Shown here: piece after piece, positions 34,045-42,312 of the stretch
Numbering within the stretch: position 1 is the first letter of the stretch
How the letters are laid out: every line of letters begins with the position of its first letter
DNA from: a virus
Virus record (IMG/VR): IMGVR_UViG_3300001373_000001
Coordinates: 1 to 64,000 of that record
Direction: 5' to 3' (one strand)
DNA length: 64,000 bases
Program-made: the position numbers and the translations under genes
The notes under the pieces: generated by a model
The model's input: the letters and a program-made list of their open reading frames with translations, nothing else
Told to the model about the DNA's origin: nothing
The model's database searches: none

Positions 34045-34112
34045 GAGTTTTAAACGCTTTAAGAGTGCTTAAAACGTCAAATAGAATATATTAAAAAGGT
34101 GGAATAATAATA

Positions 34113-34520
34113 ATGATAAACTTAAAACAATTAAATTTAGAACAACTCAAAGAACTTAAAACTAGTATTACAAATGAAATTGAGTTAAGAGAGCCAAAAA
34201 AAGAATTTGTATTATGTACTCATGAATGCAAAAATAGCGCTAACTATCATCAAAATAAGTACAAACATTGGTTAAAAATAATAACAAGTGTTGATAATAC
34301 TAAAACAAATAGTTATGCATTTAACGGTGAATTTTTAAGCATTAATATTGAACACAAGTTACCAGAAAACACAATAATAGCTGAATTTTGTGGATCTGGA
34401 AATATAGTTGAAATATATCATATAAAATCTAAAGATAATATTGAAAAGATATTCTCATGTTCTGCTAGGTCAATGAGCAATACTATTGATGAGCTTCATG
34501 AGTATATGAAAAACATATAA
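34113..34520 (+). CDS. Hypothetical protein
   Basis: 135 residues after AAAGGTGG. N-terminal helix LKQLNLEQLKELKTSITNEI followed by ELR and a beta-rich domain with CTHECKNSANYH and HKLPENTIIAEFCGSGN. The helix motif (LEQLKxLxxxIxxEIxxR) is common as a short coiled-coil start in phage proteins. Function unknown. Confidence 0.7.
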   Translation: MINLKQLNLEQLKELKTSITNEIELREPKKEFVLCTHECKNSANYHQNKYKHWLKIITSVDNTKTNSYAFNGEFLSINIEHKLPENTIIAEFCGSGNIVEIYHIKSKDNIEKIFSCSARSMSNTIDELHEYMKNI

Positions 34521-34548
34521 TAATATAATTAAAGAGGAGTTTTGAAAA

Positions 34549-35346
34549 ATGAAAAAAGTATTTAAAATTAGCGTTGAAGACGTATTGAGAAAAGTAATAG
34601 AAATTGAAGCTAATAACATTGAGGAAGCTATTGAAAAAGCATGGAGAATGTATGATAAAGAAGAGATAGTTATCACTACTGATAACTATGTTGGAACACC
34701 AATTATAAAAGAAAGTTTTAACATATTAAGCGATGAACAATTAAACAAATTATGGTGTATGATACTGGAAGAGTCATTATTATATGAGGAAAGTGTTTCT
34801 ATTGACTATGTAGATATACTAAATGAAATCAATGAAAGTGGTTTTAAATTAGCAGTTAAACTATGCAAGAATGAAATCAATAAATTTATTGACAAAATTA
34901 TAGGAAATTCTAATTATAATTTTGATTCAATAATCAAACAATTAAAAGACAATTTAATTAAAACACATCTAAACAATAAAGGGATTTTAAAGCTATCTAT
35001 AGCTAAAGAGTGGGAAGATGATGAAGAGACTTATTATAACTCTTTGGAAGAACTCCAAAACAATATTGATGCTGTAATCAATATCGAAAAAAATAAATAT
35101 ACTTGCTTTAATAATAAAAATATAAATCCTTTAGAACTTATCGCATCTGGAAGAGAACACGTTATAAAATTAATAAACAAAGATGATGAAACCGAAAAAT
35201 TATTTGTTAGAATAGACCTTGCTATCAATCCAGATTATGAAATAGAAAATTATTCTTATGTATGGTTAACTGATACACCTAAAGATGCTATTATATTATT
35301 AGAAAATGATGAAGGTAGTTATTTTTGTAAAGTAACAAAATCTTAA
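34549..35346 (+). CDS. DpnD/PcfM-like N-terminal domain protein
   Basis: 265 residues after GAGGAG at 34535-34540. The first 50 residues (KVFKISVEDVLRKVIEIEAN, NIEEAIEKAWRMYDKEEIV, TTDNYVGTPI) match the DpnD/PcfM-like domain found on conjugative elements and the DpnII locus. The other 210 residues are an unrecognised, mostly helical acidic domain with a final beta part (LFVRIDLAINPDYEIENY, WLTDTPKDAI). Role unknown; the family is associated with mobile DNA. Confidence 0.8.
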   Translation: MKKVFKISVEDVLRKVIEIEANNIEEAIEKAWRMYDKEEIVITTDNYVGTPIIKESFNILSDEQLNKLWCMILEESLLYEESVSIDYVDILNEINESGFKLAVKLCKNEINKFIDKIIGNSNYNFDSIIKQLKDNLIKTHLNNKGILKLSIAKEWEDDEETYYNSLEELQNNIDAVINIEKNKYTCFNNKNINPLELIASGREHVIKLINKDDETEKLFVRIDLAINPDYEIENYSYVWLTDTPKDAIILLENDEGSYFCKVTKS

Positions 35347-35440
35347 TATATAAGCACTAACTAAGAATTGTTTAATTTGTATGGATAACTTATAATTAAC
35401 ATATAAATTAAATAATACTTAGATTAGGAGATATTAACAA

Positions 35441-36148
35441 ATGTTACTAAAGATTACTGAAATTTGCAAAATGAATTGTATTCATTGTAGTGGAGATTAT
35501 AACGCATATGGAAAAGATATGGAAATGAATGTATTTAAGAATTGCATAGACTTCATTAAAAGATTTGAAAATGTGGCAATTATTGTAACTGGCGGAGAAC
35601 CAACGCTGCATATACATTTTAAGGAAATTATAGAAGAACTTGTAAAAATTACTAAACTCCTGGTACTAACTACCAATGGAGATTTTGACGGTAATATGGC
35701 TGAGTATTTGAGCAAACTTCCCATACAAATACAAGTGACAAACGACCGTCGTTATTATCCTAAAGATGTGCCAAAATATACCTATGGAAACTTTATGTAT
35801 GTTGACAAGATACATAAACTAAGCAACGAAGGAAGAGCGAAGTTAAACAATTTAACTTGTACAGACAATAAGCCGAATTGTTATAATATTAGAAGTTATT
35901 TAAAAGCTAGTTATAGTCTAAATCATGCCATGTATTGTAATGGTTTATTAGGTAAATTCTGTAAGCCATCTATTGATATACATGGCAATATTTACGTTGG
36001 AGAAAATGAAAAGTTATGCACTAAAGTTGGTCATGTTTTAGAAGACACTATTAATATATCTACTAGAATTCGAAACATGAGATGTAATAATTGTAAGTTA
36101 TTTGATAAATTAACAATGGAATATAGGAGGCATGTAAATGAAGTATGA
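35441..36148 (+). CDS. Radical SAM enzyme
   Basis: 235 residues after AGGAG at 35425-35429. The 4Fe-4S motif is CKMNCIHC (CxxxCxxC) near residues 9-16, followed by VTGGEPTLH (GGEP, SAM binding) and LTTNGDF. A C-terminal CxxC (MRCNNCKLF) and CKPSIDIHGNIYVGENEKLC resemble a shortened SPASM/twitch region holding a second cluster. The substrate is not evident: no peptide precursor gene is adjacent, and it lacks QueE or NrdG signatures. It overlaps the AcrVA2-like gene by 11 bases, so the two are made together. Confidence 0.9.
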   Translation: MLLKITEICKMNCIHCSGDYNAYGKDMEMNVFKNCIDFIKRFENVAIIVTGGEPTLHIHFKEIIEELVKITKLLVLTTNGDFDGNMAEYLSKLPIQIQVTNDRRYYPKDVPKYTYGNFMYVDKIHKLSNEGRAKLNNLTCTDNKPNCYNIRSYLKASYSLNHAMYCNGLLGKFCKPSIDIHGNIYVGENEKLCTKVGHVLEDTINISTRIRNMRCNNCKLFDKLTMEYRRHVNEV

Positions 36149-37133
36149 CGAGTTTTTTTATACATTAGATGAATATATACTAGAAGGATTACAAGAAATA
36201 AAAAGTATTAGTTGTAACTTATTTAGTAGGTTAGTTGGTATTTCAGACATACATTTAGAATGCTTAAAAAATAATACAGATTTTGATATTACTTTATATG
36301 AAAAGCAATTCTATACTCATGATATGTCAAAGATGAGTATAACACAATATATTGGATTGTTTCATACATATACTTATGGTAAGTTATTTAAGGTATTTTA
36401 TAATTTCTCATACGAATTATTGAATTTGTTAGAGAAAGATTTTAATATAAACAACTATAATGAGTTTAGAAATGAAACATTTGAAATATTTAAAACACTG
36501 CCATATAAATCATTTGGAATGAGTTGTAAAGATACAAAAGTATTTATATGCATTGATATAAGCAATAGAATATTATCAATTGCAACTGATGATTATAAAA
36601 ATAAGAATATGATAATTGGAACATTTATATTGAGAAACACTATACATAAAACATTACTAAGCCACGCTGAGTTAACTGATGTAAGTGTTTATTCCGAAGA
36701 GTTTAAGAGTGCTAAACAATTACTAATTACATGTTATACTTGCATGAAATATCTTTGTTGCAGTAATAAAGATATAACTAATAAAGAAGAATATACTTCT
36801 AACTCTAAGCCTAAAATTAAAACTAAGCTTAAAAATACTATTGCAACGTGGGATGTTGGTTTTAGAGTTGCTAAATTTATAAAACAAAGTCAACTTAAAA
36901 ATGAAAATATAAAATCAAATGATCCTAATACAAAAGATCAAAATCAAAATAATGAAATTGAAAACATAAAACTGACTTCAAAAAAACGAAGCCATATGAG
37001 AAAAGCACACTATCACAGTTTTTGGACTGGTAGCAAGGAAAACAAAAAACTAATATTAAAATGGCTAAGCCCAATGTTAGTTAATTTTGACATGGAAAAC
37101 AATCCTATTACCGAATATAAAGTTGAAGAGTAG
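36138..37133 (+). CDS. AcrVA2-like protein (candidate Cas12a inhibitor)
   Basis: 331 residues, starting after AGGAGG at 36125-36130. The C-terminus KKRSHMRKAHYHSFWTG followed by LILKWLSPMLVN fits the pattern KRxHxRxxHxHxxWxG...WxPxxVN that ends AcrVA2 of Moraxella, and the middle segment KVFICIDIS matches the (V/I)xVDIS element of that protein; total length is close to AcrVA2 (about 320). AcrVA2 was described as blocking Cas12a by acting on its nascent N-terminus and mRNA. Homologues outside Moraxella are widespread on mobile DNA and mostly untested, so activity here is unknown. Confidence 0.65.
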   Translation: MKYDEFFYTLDEYILEGLQEIKSISCNLFSRLVGISDIHLECLKNNTDFDITLYEKQFYTHDMSKMSITQYIGLFHTYTYGKLFKVFYNFSYELLNLLEKDFNINNYNEFRNETFEIFKTLPYKSFGMSCKDTKVFICIDISNRILSIATDDYKNKNMIIGTFILRNTIHKTLLSHAELTDVSVYSEEFKSAKQLLITCYTCMKYLCCSNKDITNKEEYTSNSKPKIKTKLKNTIATWDVGFRVAKFIKQSQLKNENIKSNDPNTKDQNQNNEIENIKLTSKKRSHMRKAHYHSFWTGSKENKKLILKWLSPMLVNFDMENNPITEYKVEE

Positions 37134-37352
37134 CAATAAATCAAAACTAAGTATACATATACAATAAATTTGTTGAATTTAAACAATCAAGATGTTATAA
37201 TAATCATATGAGTTCAATTAATTTAACGATATGTATTATTTAGCGTTTTAAAGGGTGTTTAACGGTTTATTTTGATTTAAGCTATAATAGACCATAAATG
37301 AATCATAGTGGCTTAAAAGGTATTTAAATAAGTTTAAAAGGGGATATGAGCA

Positions 37353-37613
37353 ATGAAAGAGTTAAAAGAGTTAAATATAAGATATGGATTCCAAATAGAA
37401 GAGTTTGGAATATATTATAAAATAACATCAAGATTTGATGTGTGGTTTGTCAAGAGATATGAATTTTATAATAATAGAATTCAACTCTATCATGGTAATG
37501 TATTTGGAAAGTGTAATATCCATAAACAGTTAGTTTGCCATGGATTAGAACACTTATTCTTATACATTAAATCCCATGATAGCAAGTATTTCTTAAAAGG
37601 AGGTGTTGCTTGA
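37353..37613 (+). CDS. Hypothetical protein
   Basis: 86 residues after AAAGGGG. Beta-rich start (IRYGFQIEEFGIYYKITSRF), one CNIHKQLVCHGLEH segment with Cys/His that may bind metal. The stop overlaps the next start by one base. Confidence 0.7.
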   Translation: MKELKELNIRYGFQIEEFGIYYKITSRFDVWFVKRYEFYNNRIQLYHGNVFGKCNIHKQLVCHGLEHLFLYIKSHDSKYFLKGGVA

Positions 37614-38332
37614 TGTTCGCAAAAGATATTACTGTAACCTCTTGGAATTATATGGTTGAAAAATATCTATATAATTGTAGCGCTGCCAAGAGAAGTTTAA
37701 CATTGAAGTTTCTAAAGCACATTAAAGATATTGATGTGCCTCTTGAAAATGTAGCACCGAAAAACATAGAGGAATTTTTAATTATGAATCAAAATAATAA
37801 CGTGGGACTTTTAAGATCGGCTATTAACCAACTTTTTAAGCATTTAAAACTATCAAATGTAGATATTAATATAGATATGAATGAAATAAAAAATGAAATT
37901 AAAAAAATGAAGTCTATAAAACCAAAGAAGAAGAAAATTACTATGAATGATAGTGCTTTTACTCAAGCTGAATTAGAATTGATACTAAGCCAAATACAAG
38001 ATATAACTAAAAATAGAGATAATTTAATTTTTAATATACTTTTTGATACTAAATTAAGTATAGAGGAAATTTTAAGCTTGAAGTTTGAAGATTTTGAAAA
38101 TAGGACATTGAACTATAAGAATAAAAAATATATACTTAGCAATAAGACTATCGAATACTTTGATATGAATTGTTATATAAACGAAAAGTATAAAACAATT
38201 TTATTCAAGTCATTTGAAGGAAAGCCATTAAATATGATTGCATTCCTAACTAGGATTAGAAAGATTAAAGATAACTTAGGCATAAAAGGTAGTCTAGTCA
38301 AGAAGTTAAATAGATATTGCGAGAGGAATTGA
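37613..38332 (+). CDS. Degenerate tyrosine-recombinase-fold protein
   Basis: 239 residues from ATG 37613, ten bases after AAGGAGG. Residues 1-100 look like the SAM-like core-binding domain (WNYMVEKYLYN, LRSAINQLFKHLKL). The catalytic part RDNLIFNILFDTKLSIEEIL, LKFEDFEN follows the family pattern, but the catalytic Arg of GxRxxE is replaced (TKLSIEE) and no HxxR or Tyr nucleophile is found. Probably a DNA-binding protein derived from a recombinase. Confidence 0.65.
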   Translation: MFAKDITVTSWNYMVEKYLYNCSAAKRSLTLKFLKHIKDIDVPLENVAPKNIEEFLIMNQNNNVGLLRSAINQLFKHLKLSNVDINIDMNEIKNEIKKMKSIKPKKKKITMNDSAFTQAELELILSQIQDITKNRDNLIFNILFDTKLSIEEILSLKFEDFENRTLNYKNKKYILSNKTIEYFDMNCYINEKYKTILFKSFEGKPLNMIAFLTRIRKIKDNLGIKGSLVKKLNRYCERN

Positions 38333-38337
38333 CTCAA

Positions 38338-39114
38338 ATGACTATAATACAAAAAATGAAAGCAGTGCTACAACTATTTGAATTCGATAAGGATTTTGAA
38401 AGTAAATTAACTGAATTATTCAAGACTAAGTATTCGGATATTATATCTGGAAAATTAGCTAAGGATATTATTAACTTCAATTTGAACTTTATAAAAACTC
38501 ATGATTTGGAATTAGTTCTAGATCATTTTAATATACAGAAATTAATTAACGAACAAGTAGTGCAAACCTTAAAATACAATTTAAGAAATTTAAATGATGC
38601 TGAGTTGGACAGCGAATTTGTATATATAATAAGCGCTTATAATCAGAGTAATATTATAGCTATACCTAATAAACTAATATCAGAAGCGCTAAACAATGAA
38701 TCTAATGCTATATTATCAACATATACTCCGAGAGAGGAATATGTAATTAACAAGAATGAAATATCAAAATCAAATAATGAAATTATAAAATCAAATAATA
38801 AAATTTCAAAATCAAAATTAAAAAATAAAACTTTTGAATCAAAAAGAGGAAGAAAGAAGGTAAATATAGAAGTTGATTATGAAATTTTAAATACAAAAAA
38901 CTCAATGGAAGAGTTTGAAAAATATAACATGGATGGAGTCGAAATAGCTTCAATGAAAGCTAGAGATGTCTATTCAGAGTATTTAAAATTTTGTAAATTA
39001 AATAAAATGTTTCCTCAAAACATATTAATTTTTGGTAAATACTTTACTAAAATATATGATGTAAAACAAGGAACTGATGGAACATATTATTTGAATGTTC
39101 AACTCAAAAAATAA
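38338..39114 (+). CDS. Hypothetical protein with C-terminal primase-associated wing-like domain
   Basis: 258 residues from ATG 38338, GAGAGGA upstream (at 38320-38327). Residues 140-175 are Ser/Lys/Asn-rich repeats (ISKSNNEIIKSNNKISKSKL) followed by KRGRKKVNIE, an AT-hook-like basic patch. The last 60 residues (DVYSEYLKFCKLNKMFPQNI, LIFGKYFTKIYDV) fit the winged-helix found at the C-terminus of D5-type phage primases. DNA binding is likely; no catalytic domain is seen. Confidence 0.65.
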   Translation: MTIIQKMKAVLQLFEFDKDFESKLTELFKTKYSDIISGKLAKDIINFNLNFIKTHDLELVLDHFNIQKLINEQVVQTLKYNLRNLNDAELDSEFVYIISAYNQSNIIAIPNKLISEALNNESNAILSTYTPREEYVINKNEISKSNNEIIKSNNKISKSKLKNKTFESKRGRKKVNIEVDYEILNTKNSMEEFEKYNMDGVEIASMKARDVYSEYLKFCKLNKMFPQNILIFGKYFTKIYDVKQGTDGTYYLNVQLKK

Positions 39115-39116
39115 AT

Positions 39117-39992
39117 ATGAATATAATGAAACAGTATGAAAACTATAATGGCAGAAAGAATAATAGATTAGACTACTTTGTAAGTAGTTTTGATAAGTTT
39201 GTTAGTGAAAATAAAAATACAGATATGAAAGAAGTAGACTTTAGTTCATTTTTAAAAGAAACTACATCTAATAGAACCTTGATGAATAATATTAGCGATG
39301 CGAATTTCTTTTTAGAATATATTGGACTCAGTAAAATGAATACAAAAGAGATTGATAAAGACAAATTAATAAAAACTGACTGTTCTGGAATACTTCATAT
39401 AGATCAATATAAACTGTTATTAAAGCAACTTACAGTTCATGATGATTTTGGAAAAAGGGTTAATAATAGAGATAGAGTATTGGTTCAAATGGCTTGGTGG
39501 GGATTTAAGACTATGGAAATTGCTGAAATAAAACGGTATGATATAGAATTCGTAAGATCAAATATGACTAAAATAAAGCTTCCAAATGGAGTTATAAGAA
39601 CTATAACAGATGAGAGCTTTAGAGAAGATTTAGAATTATATCTACAAGATAGGCATATATTACAATTCCATAAAAATCCAACTGTTGAAGTTCCGTTATT
39701 AATAACGGATAATTTGATTGCAAAAGTTGACAATGCATTAAGTAGAAATGGATGTGATTCTGTTAATGTATTAACGAATATTCTTAAAAATGCTCTATAT
39801 AATAATTATGTAGAGATTGATGGAATAAACTTAGTATCTCTAAATAACCAAAGTATATTTAAAAGTAGAATAGTGTATTTATTATCACTTGGTTATACTG
39901 GAGCAGATATTCAAAAAATCCTTAGTATCAAAAGTCAAGGATTTATCTGGCTGAAAAGATTAGTTCCTTTGATATATAAAAATAGAAAATAA
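39117..39992 (+). CDS. Degenerate tyrosine-recombinase-fold protein
   Basis: 291 residues; ATG at 39117 or 39126, no clear ribosome-binding site, two bases after the previous stop. RDRVLVQMAWWGFKTMEIAE followed by IKRYDIEF has the family layout of an integrase core, and SIFKSRIVYLLSLGYTGADI with QKILSIKS matches the HxxR-helix region, but catalytic Arg/His/Tyr residues are not conserved. Together with 37613 and 38338 it makes a coupled three-gene unit ended by the terminator at 40003. Confidence 0.65.
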   Translation: MNIMKQYENYNGRKNNRLDYFVSSFDKFVSENKNTDMKEVDFSSFLKETTSNRTLMNNISDANFFLEYIGLSKMNTKEIDKDKLIKTDCSGILHIDQYKLLLKQLTVHDDFGKRVNNRDRVLVQMAWWGFKTMEIAEIKRYDIEFVRSNMTKIKLPNGVIRTITDESFREDLELYLQDRHILQFHKNPTVEVPLLITDNLIAKVDNALSRNGCDSVNVLTNILKNALYNNYVEIDGINLVSLNNQSIFKSRIVYLLSLGYTGADIQKILSIKSQGFIWLKRLVPLIYKNRK

Positions 39993-40002
39993 TTGAATAT
40001 AT

Positions 40003-40031
40003 AAGAGTAGCTTAATACTACTCTTTTTTTT
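40003..40031 (+). terminator. Intrinsic terminator
   Basis: AAGAGTAG (40003-40010) and CTACTCTT (40018-40025) with a 7-base loop and a run of T to 40031. Confidence 0.85.
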
Positions 40032-40089
40032 ATGTTTGTGATATAGTTAAGTAATATATTTTACACAATTTATATAAATGAGGTGTTTT

Positions 40090-40446
40090 ATGAATTTTCA
40101 AATACAAGATATTGAAAAATACACTATATTAAAAAGCTTCATAATAACTATATCTAATCTAAATACTGATGGAGGAGCTTGTCTAGAATCTAATATATTA
40201 GATAATCAATTCAAATGCTGCTTTAATGATAACTTGCAAACTATTAATATTTGTGAGGGTGCTAATTTATTTGCAATTAAAAACATTTTTGATTACATTT
40301 CATCATTAGGATATGAAAACTTAAGCTTTAACCCTTCTAAAATCAGTCATTATAATTCCAATTTATTGAAGTTAAATAAAGATTGTATGCTACTTAATAA
40401 TCGCAAAATATTCAACTTAATTCTTGACAAGGTTAGATTAAACTAA
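40090..40446 (+). CDS. Hypothetical protein
   Basis: 118 residues from ATG 40090; GAGGTG at 40080-40085 fits this start and overlaps the alternative ATG at 40078. Contains four Cys but no pairs typical of zinc ribbons. The last codons contain the -35 box of the promoter for the RNA upstream of the Ro-type gene. Function unknown. Confidence 0.7.
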   Translation: MNFQIQDIEKYTILKSFIITISNLNTDGGACLESNILDNQFKCCFNDNLQTINICEGANLFAIKNIFDYISSLGYENLSFNPSKISHYNSNLLKLNKDCMLLNNRKIFNLILDKVRLN

Positions 40447-40452
40447 TATAAT
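40424..40452 (+). promoter_or_regulatory. Perfect consensus promoter upstream of the Ro-type gene
   Basis: TTGACA at 40424-40429, exactly 17 bases, TATAAT at 40447-40452. Predicted start about 40459, inside a 295-base gap without an open reading frame. Only two such perfect promoters were found in the window (the other is at 29054). Confidence 0.85.
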
Positions 40453-40458
40453 TGTATT

Positions 40459-40718
40459 GAACTCAATTAGTTTTACATATAGTAGATACGAACAGCAAAC
40501 AAAATTAAAAGATTTTGGATCTTAAAGTGTATCTAGAAACCAAATGGAATGACATTGGTGTAGTGCGAATGGATTTTTTTGTGTCTTGTAGTAGTCACAT
40601 ACAGCAATCAATACAGAAGAATTAATAGTTCGATTCTATTACGCACTATCTTGTTAGGCAATAATAATTATTCACCTATAACATACACATATATAAGCTT
40701 AGAGTAATCTAGGCTTAT
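40459..40718 (+). ncRNA. Candidate Y RNA with tRNA-like part, upstream of TROVE gene
   Basis: From the promoter at 40424-40452. Elements in order: TAGATAC (40483-40489) paired with GTATCTA (40529-40535) around a small AAGAT-ATCTT hairpin; hairpin CCAAATG/CATTGG (40540-40558); then 88 bases closed by TAGTGCG (40561-40567) and CGCACTA (40642-40648), with a T-arm-like hairpin TAATAG-TTCGATT-CTATTA directly before the 3' strand. The loop TTCGATT fits the tRNA T-loop consensus. The anticodon arm is not canonical. GCGAATGG at 40565-40572 resembles the CGA-containing Ro-binding strand of Y RNAs. A further 11-bp hairpin at 40693-40718 ends the region. Confidence 0.6.
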
Positions 40719-40741
40719 AATTTCAGAATGGAGTTGATTAA

Positions 40742-42241
40742 ATGTTGAACTCTTTAGAAAGTCTTACAAATTCAGAAATAACTAAAACTCAAAATGGTGC
40801 AAATGCTTATTCTACAACTGATAATAGTATTGTAGATTTCTTTTTTAGTGCTTCAAGTATGCGAAAAATGAATAAAGATGAAATCATATATCTATTTGCT
40901 AAGGCATTAGAATGCGATCCACTTATTGCAATCAAAGTTTTATTTTATGTAAGGGATATTAGGGAAGGCTTAGGAGAGCGAAGAATATTTAAAATTTTGA
41001 TAAATTATTTAATAACTTTTAAACCTCAGTACATAGTAAACAACTTAAAACACATTCCAGAGTATGGAAGATGGGACGATTTGACATGTCTATTAACTTG
41101 TATGAATGTAGATATAGTTAAAGATGTTGTGAAGATAATCGATACTCAATTAATCAAAGATGTTCAATCTAAAAATCCAAGCTTATTAGCTAAATGGATG
41201 CCAACAGAAAATTGTAGTAATAAAGAACGAATTAAATTAGCTCGAATTCTAATGAATAAATTAGGATTATCTAATATAGTTTATAGAAAAATAATAACTA
41301 ATATTAGAAAGAAGCTTGATTTAATTGAAACCAAACTTACTAAAAAAGACTATACTTCTATAGACTATAATACAATACCTTCAATTGCTAATAAAAAGTA
41401 CCATAAAGCCTTTAAACGTAATGATACTATAAAGTACGAGCAACACTTAGAGAATGTCTTAAATGGCAAGGAAAACGCTAAGGTGAATGCATCTGTATTG
41501 TATCCGTATCAAATTGTATCTGAGATACTTAAAAGATTAGATTTCTGTAGACCATTTGATGAACAATTCAAAGTTTATTCTCAAGTAATGTGGAATAACC
41601 TTAAAGATATTCAAATTGATGAAGAATTAAATACTCTTTGTGTAGTAGATACATCTGGGTCAATGACTAGTGATAACGCTGTTCCTTTGTCAAGTGCGAT
41701 AGCCTTGGCTTTATTATTCTCAAGTAAATTTAATGGAGTATTTAAAGACTGTTTCATTACTTTTTCTAATAAACCAAGATTTGTTAAAATACCAACAGAA
41801 TTAGATATTGTTGGTAAAGTTCAATATATTATGAAATATGAAGAAGTTGCTAATACTAATATTGAAGCTACTTTTGATTTATTATTAAAGACTGCTATAG
41901 AAAATAAATTAAAACAATCAGATATGCCAAATAAAATAATAATAATATCTGATATGGAATTTGATAACGCTACAGAAGATAAAGCTACTGATGCTTTGTT
42001 TTTAATAATTAAAAATGAGTGGAAATATTATGGATATGAGCTACCTTATATCACGTTTTGGAATGTATCAACTGAAACTGATAAAACCCATTATCCAGTA
42101 AAAGAATCTGAATATGTCCAATTCGTTAGCGGACACTCTCAAAATATATTCAAATCAATTGCAACTAATAAGTTTCAAACACCAATGGAAACTATTCTTG
42201 AAATTATAAATTCTGATAGATATTCAAATATAACAATTTAA
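40742..42241 (+). CDS. TROVE-domain (Ro60/Rsr-like) RNA-binding protein
   Basis: 499 residues after TGGAG at 40729-40733. The N-terminal 270 residues form the TROVE HEAT-repeat ring: GANAYSTTDNSIVDFFFSAS, LIAIKVLFYVRDIREGLGER, RRIFKILI, IPEYGRWDDLTCLL. The C-terminal half is a von Willebrand A domain with an intact MIDAS (Asp303, Ser305, Ser307 in VDTSGSM). Bacterial Ro proteins bind misfolded RNAs and Y RNAs and tether PNPase or other nucleases for RNA decay and stress recovery. Phage-encoded copies are known in mycobacteriophages. Here a tRNA-like RNA lies immediately upstream. Confidence 0.9.
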   Translation: MLNSLESLTNSEITKTQNGANAYSTTDNSIVDFFFSASSMRKMNKDEIIYLFAKALECDPLIAIKVLFYVRDIREGLGERRIFKILINYLITFKPQYIVNNLKHIPEYGRWDDLTCLLTCMNVDIVKDVVKIIDTQLIKDVQSKNPSLLAKWMPTENCSNKERIKLARILMNKLGLSNIVYRKIITNIRKKLDLIETKLTKKDYTSIDYNTIPSIANKKYHKAFKRNDTIKYEQHLENVLNGKENAKVNASVLYPYQIVSEILKRLDFCRPFDEQFKVYSQVMWNNLKDIQIDEELNTLCVVDTSGSMTSDNAVPLSSAIALALLFSSKFNGVFKDCFITFSNKPRFVKIPTELDIVGKVQYIMKYEEVANTNIEATFDLLLKTAIENKLKQSDMPNKIIIISDMEFDNATEDKATDALFLIIKNEWKYYGYELPYITFWNVSTETDKTHYPVKESEYVQFVSGHSQNIFKSIATNKFQTPMETILEIINSDRYSNITI

Positions 42242-42312
42242 TAAGAGTTTTTTTTACACTCAAGTTTTAGAATATAAATCTACCTATACCATTTACGAAA
42301 GGAAAATTTAAA

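Noticed and set aside
40561-40648. A functional tRNA (88 bases, perfect acceptor stem and T-arm)
   Set aside because: No 5-bp anticodon stem with a 7-base loop and U33 can be drawn, and the D-arm is replaced by a T-run; it was kept as a tRNA-like Y RNA candidate.
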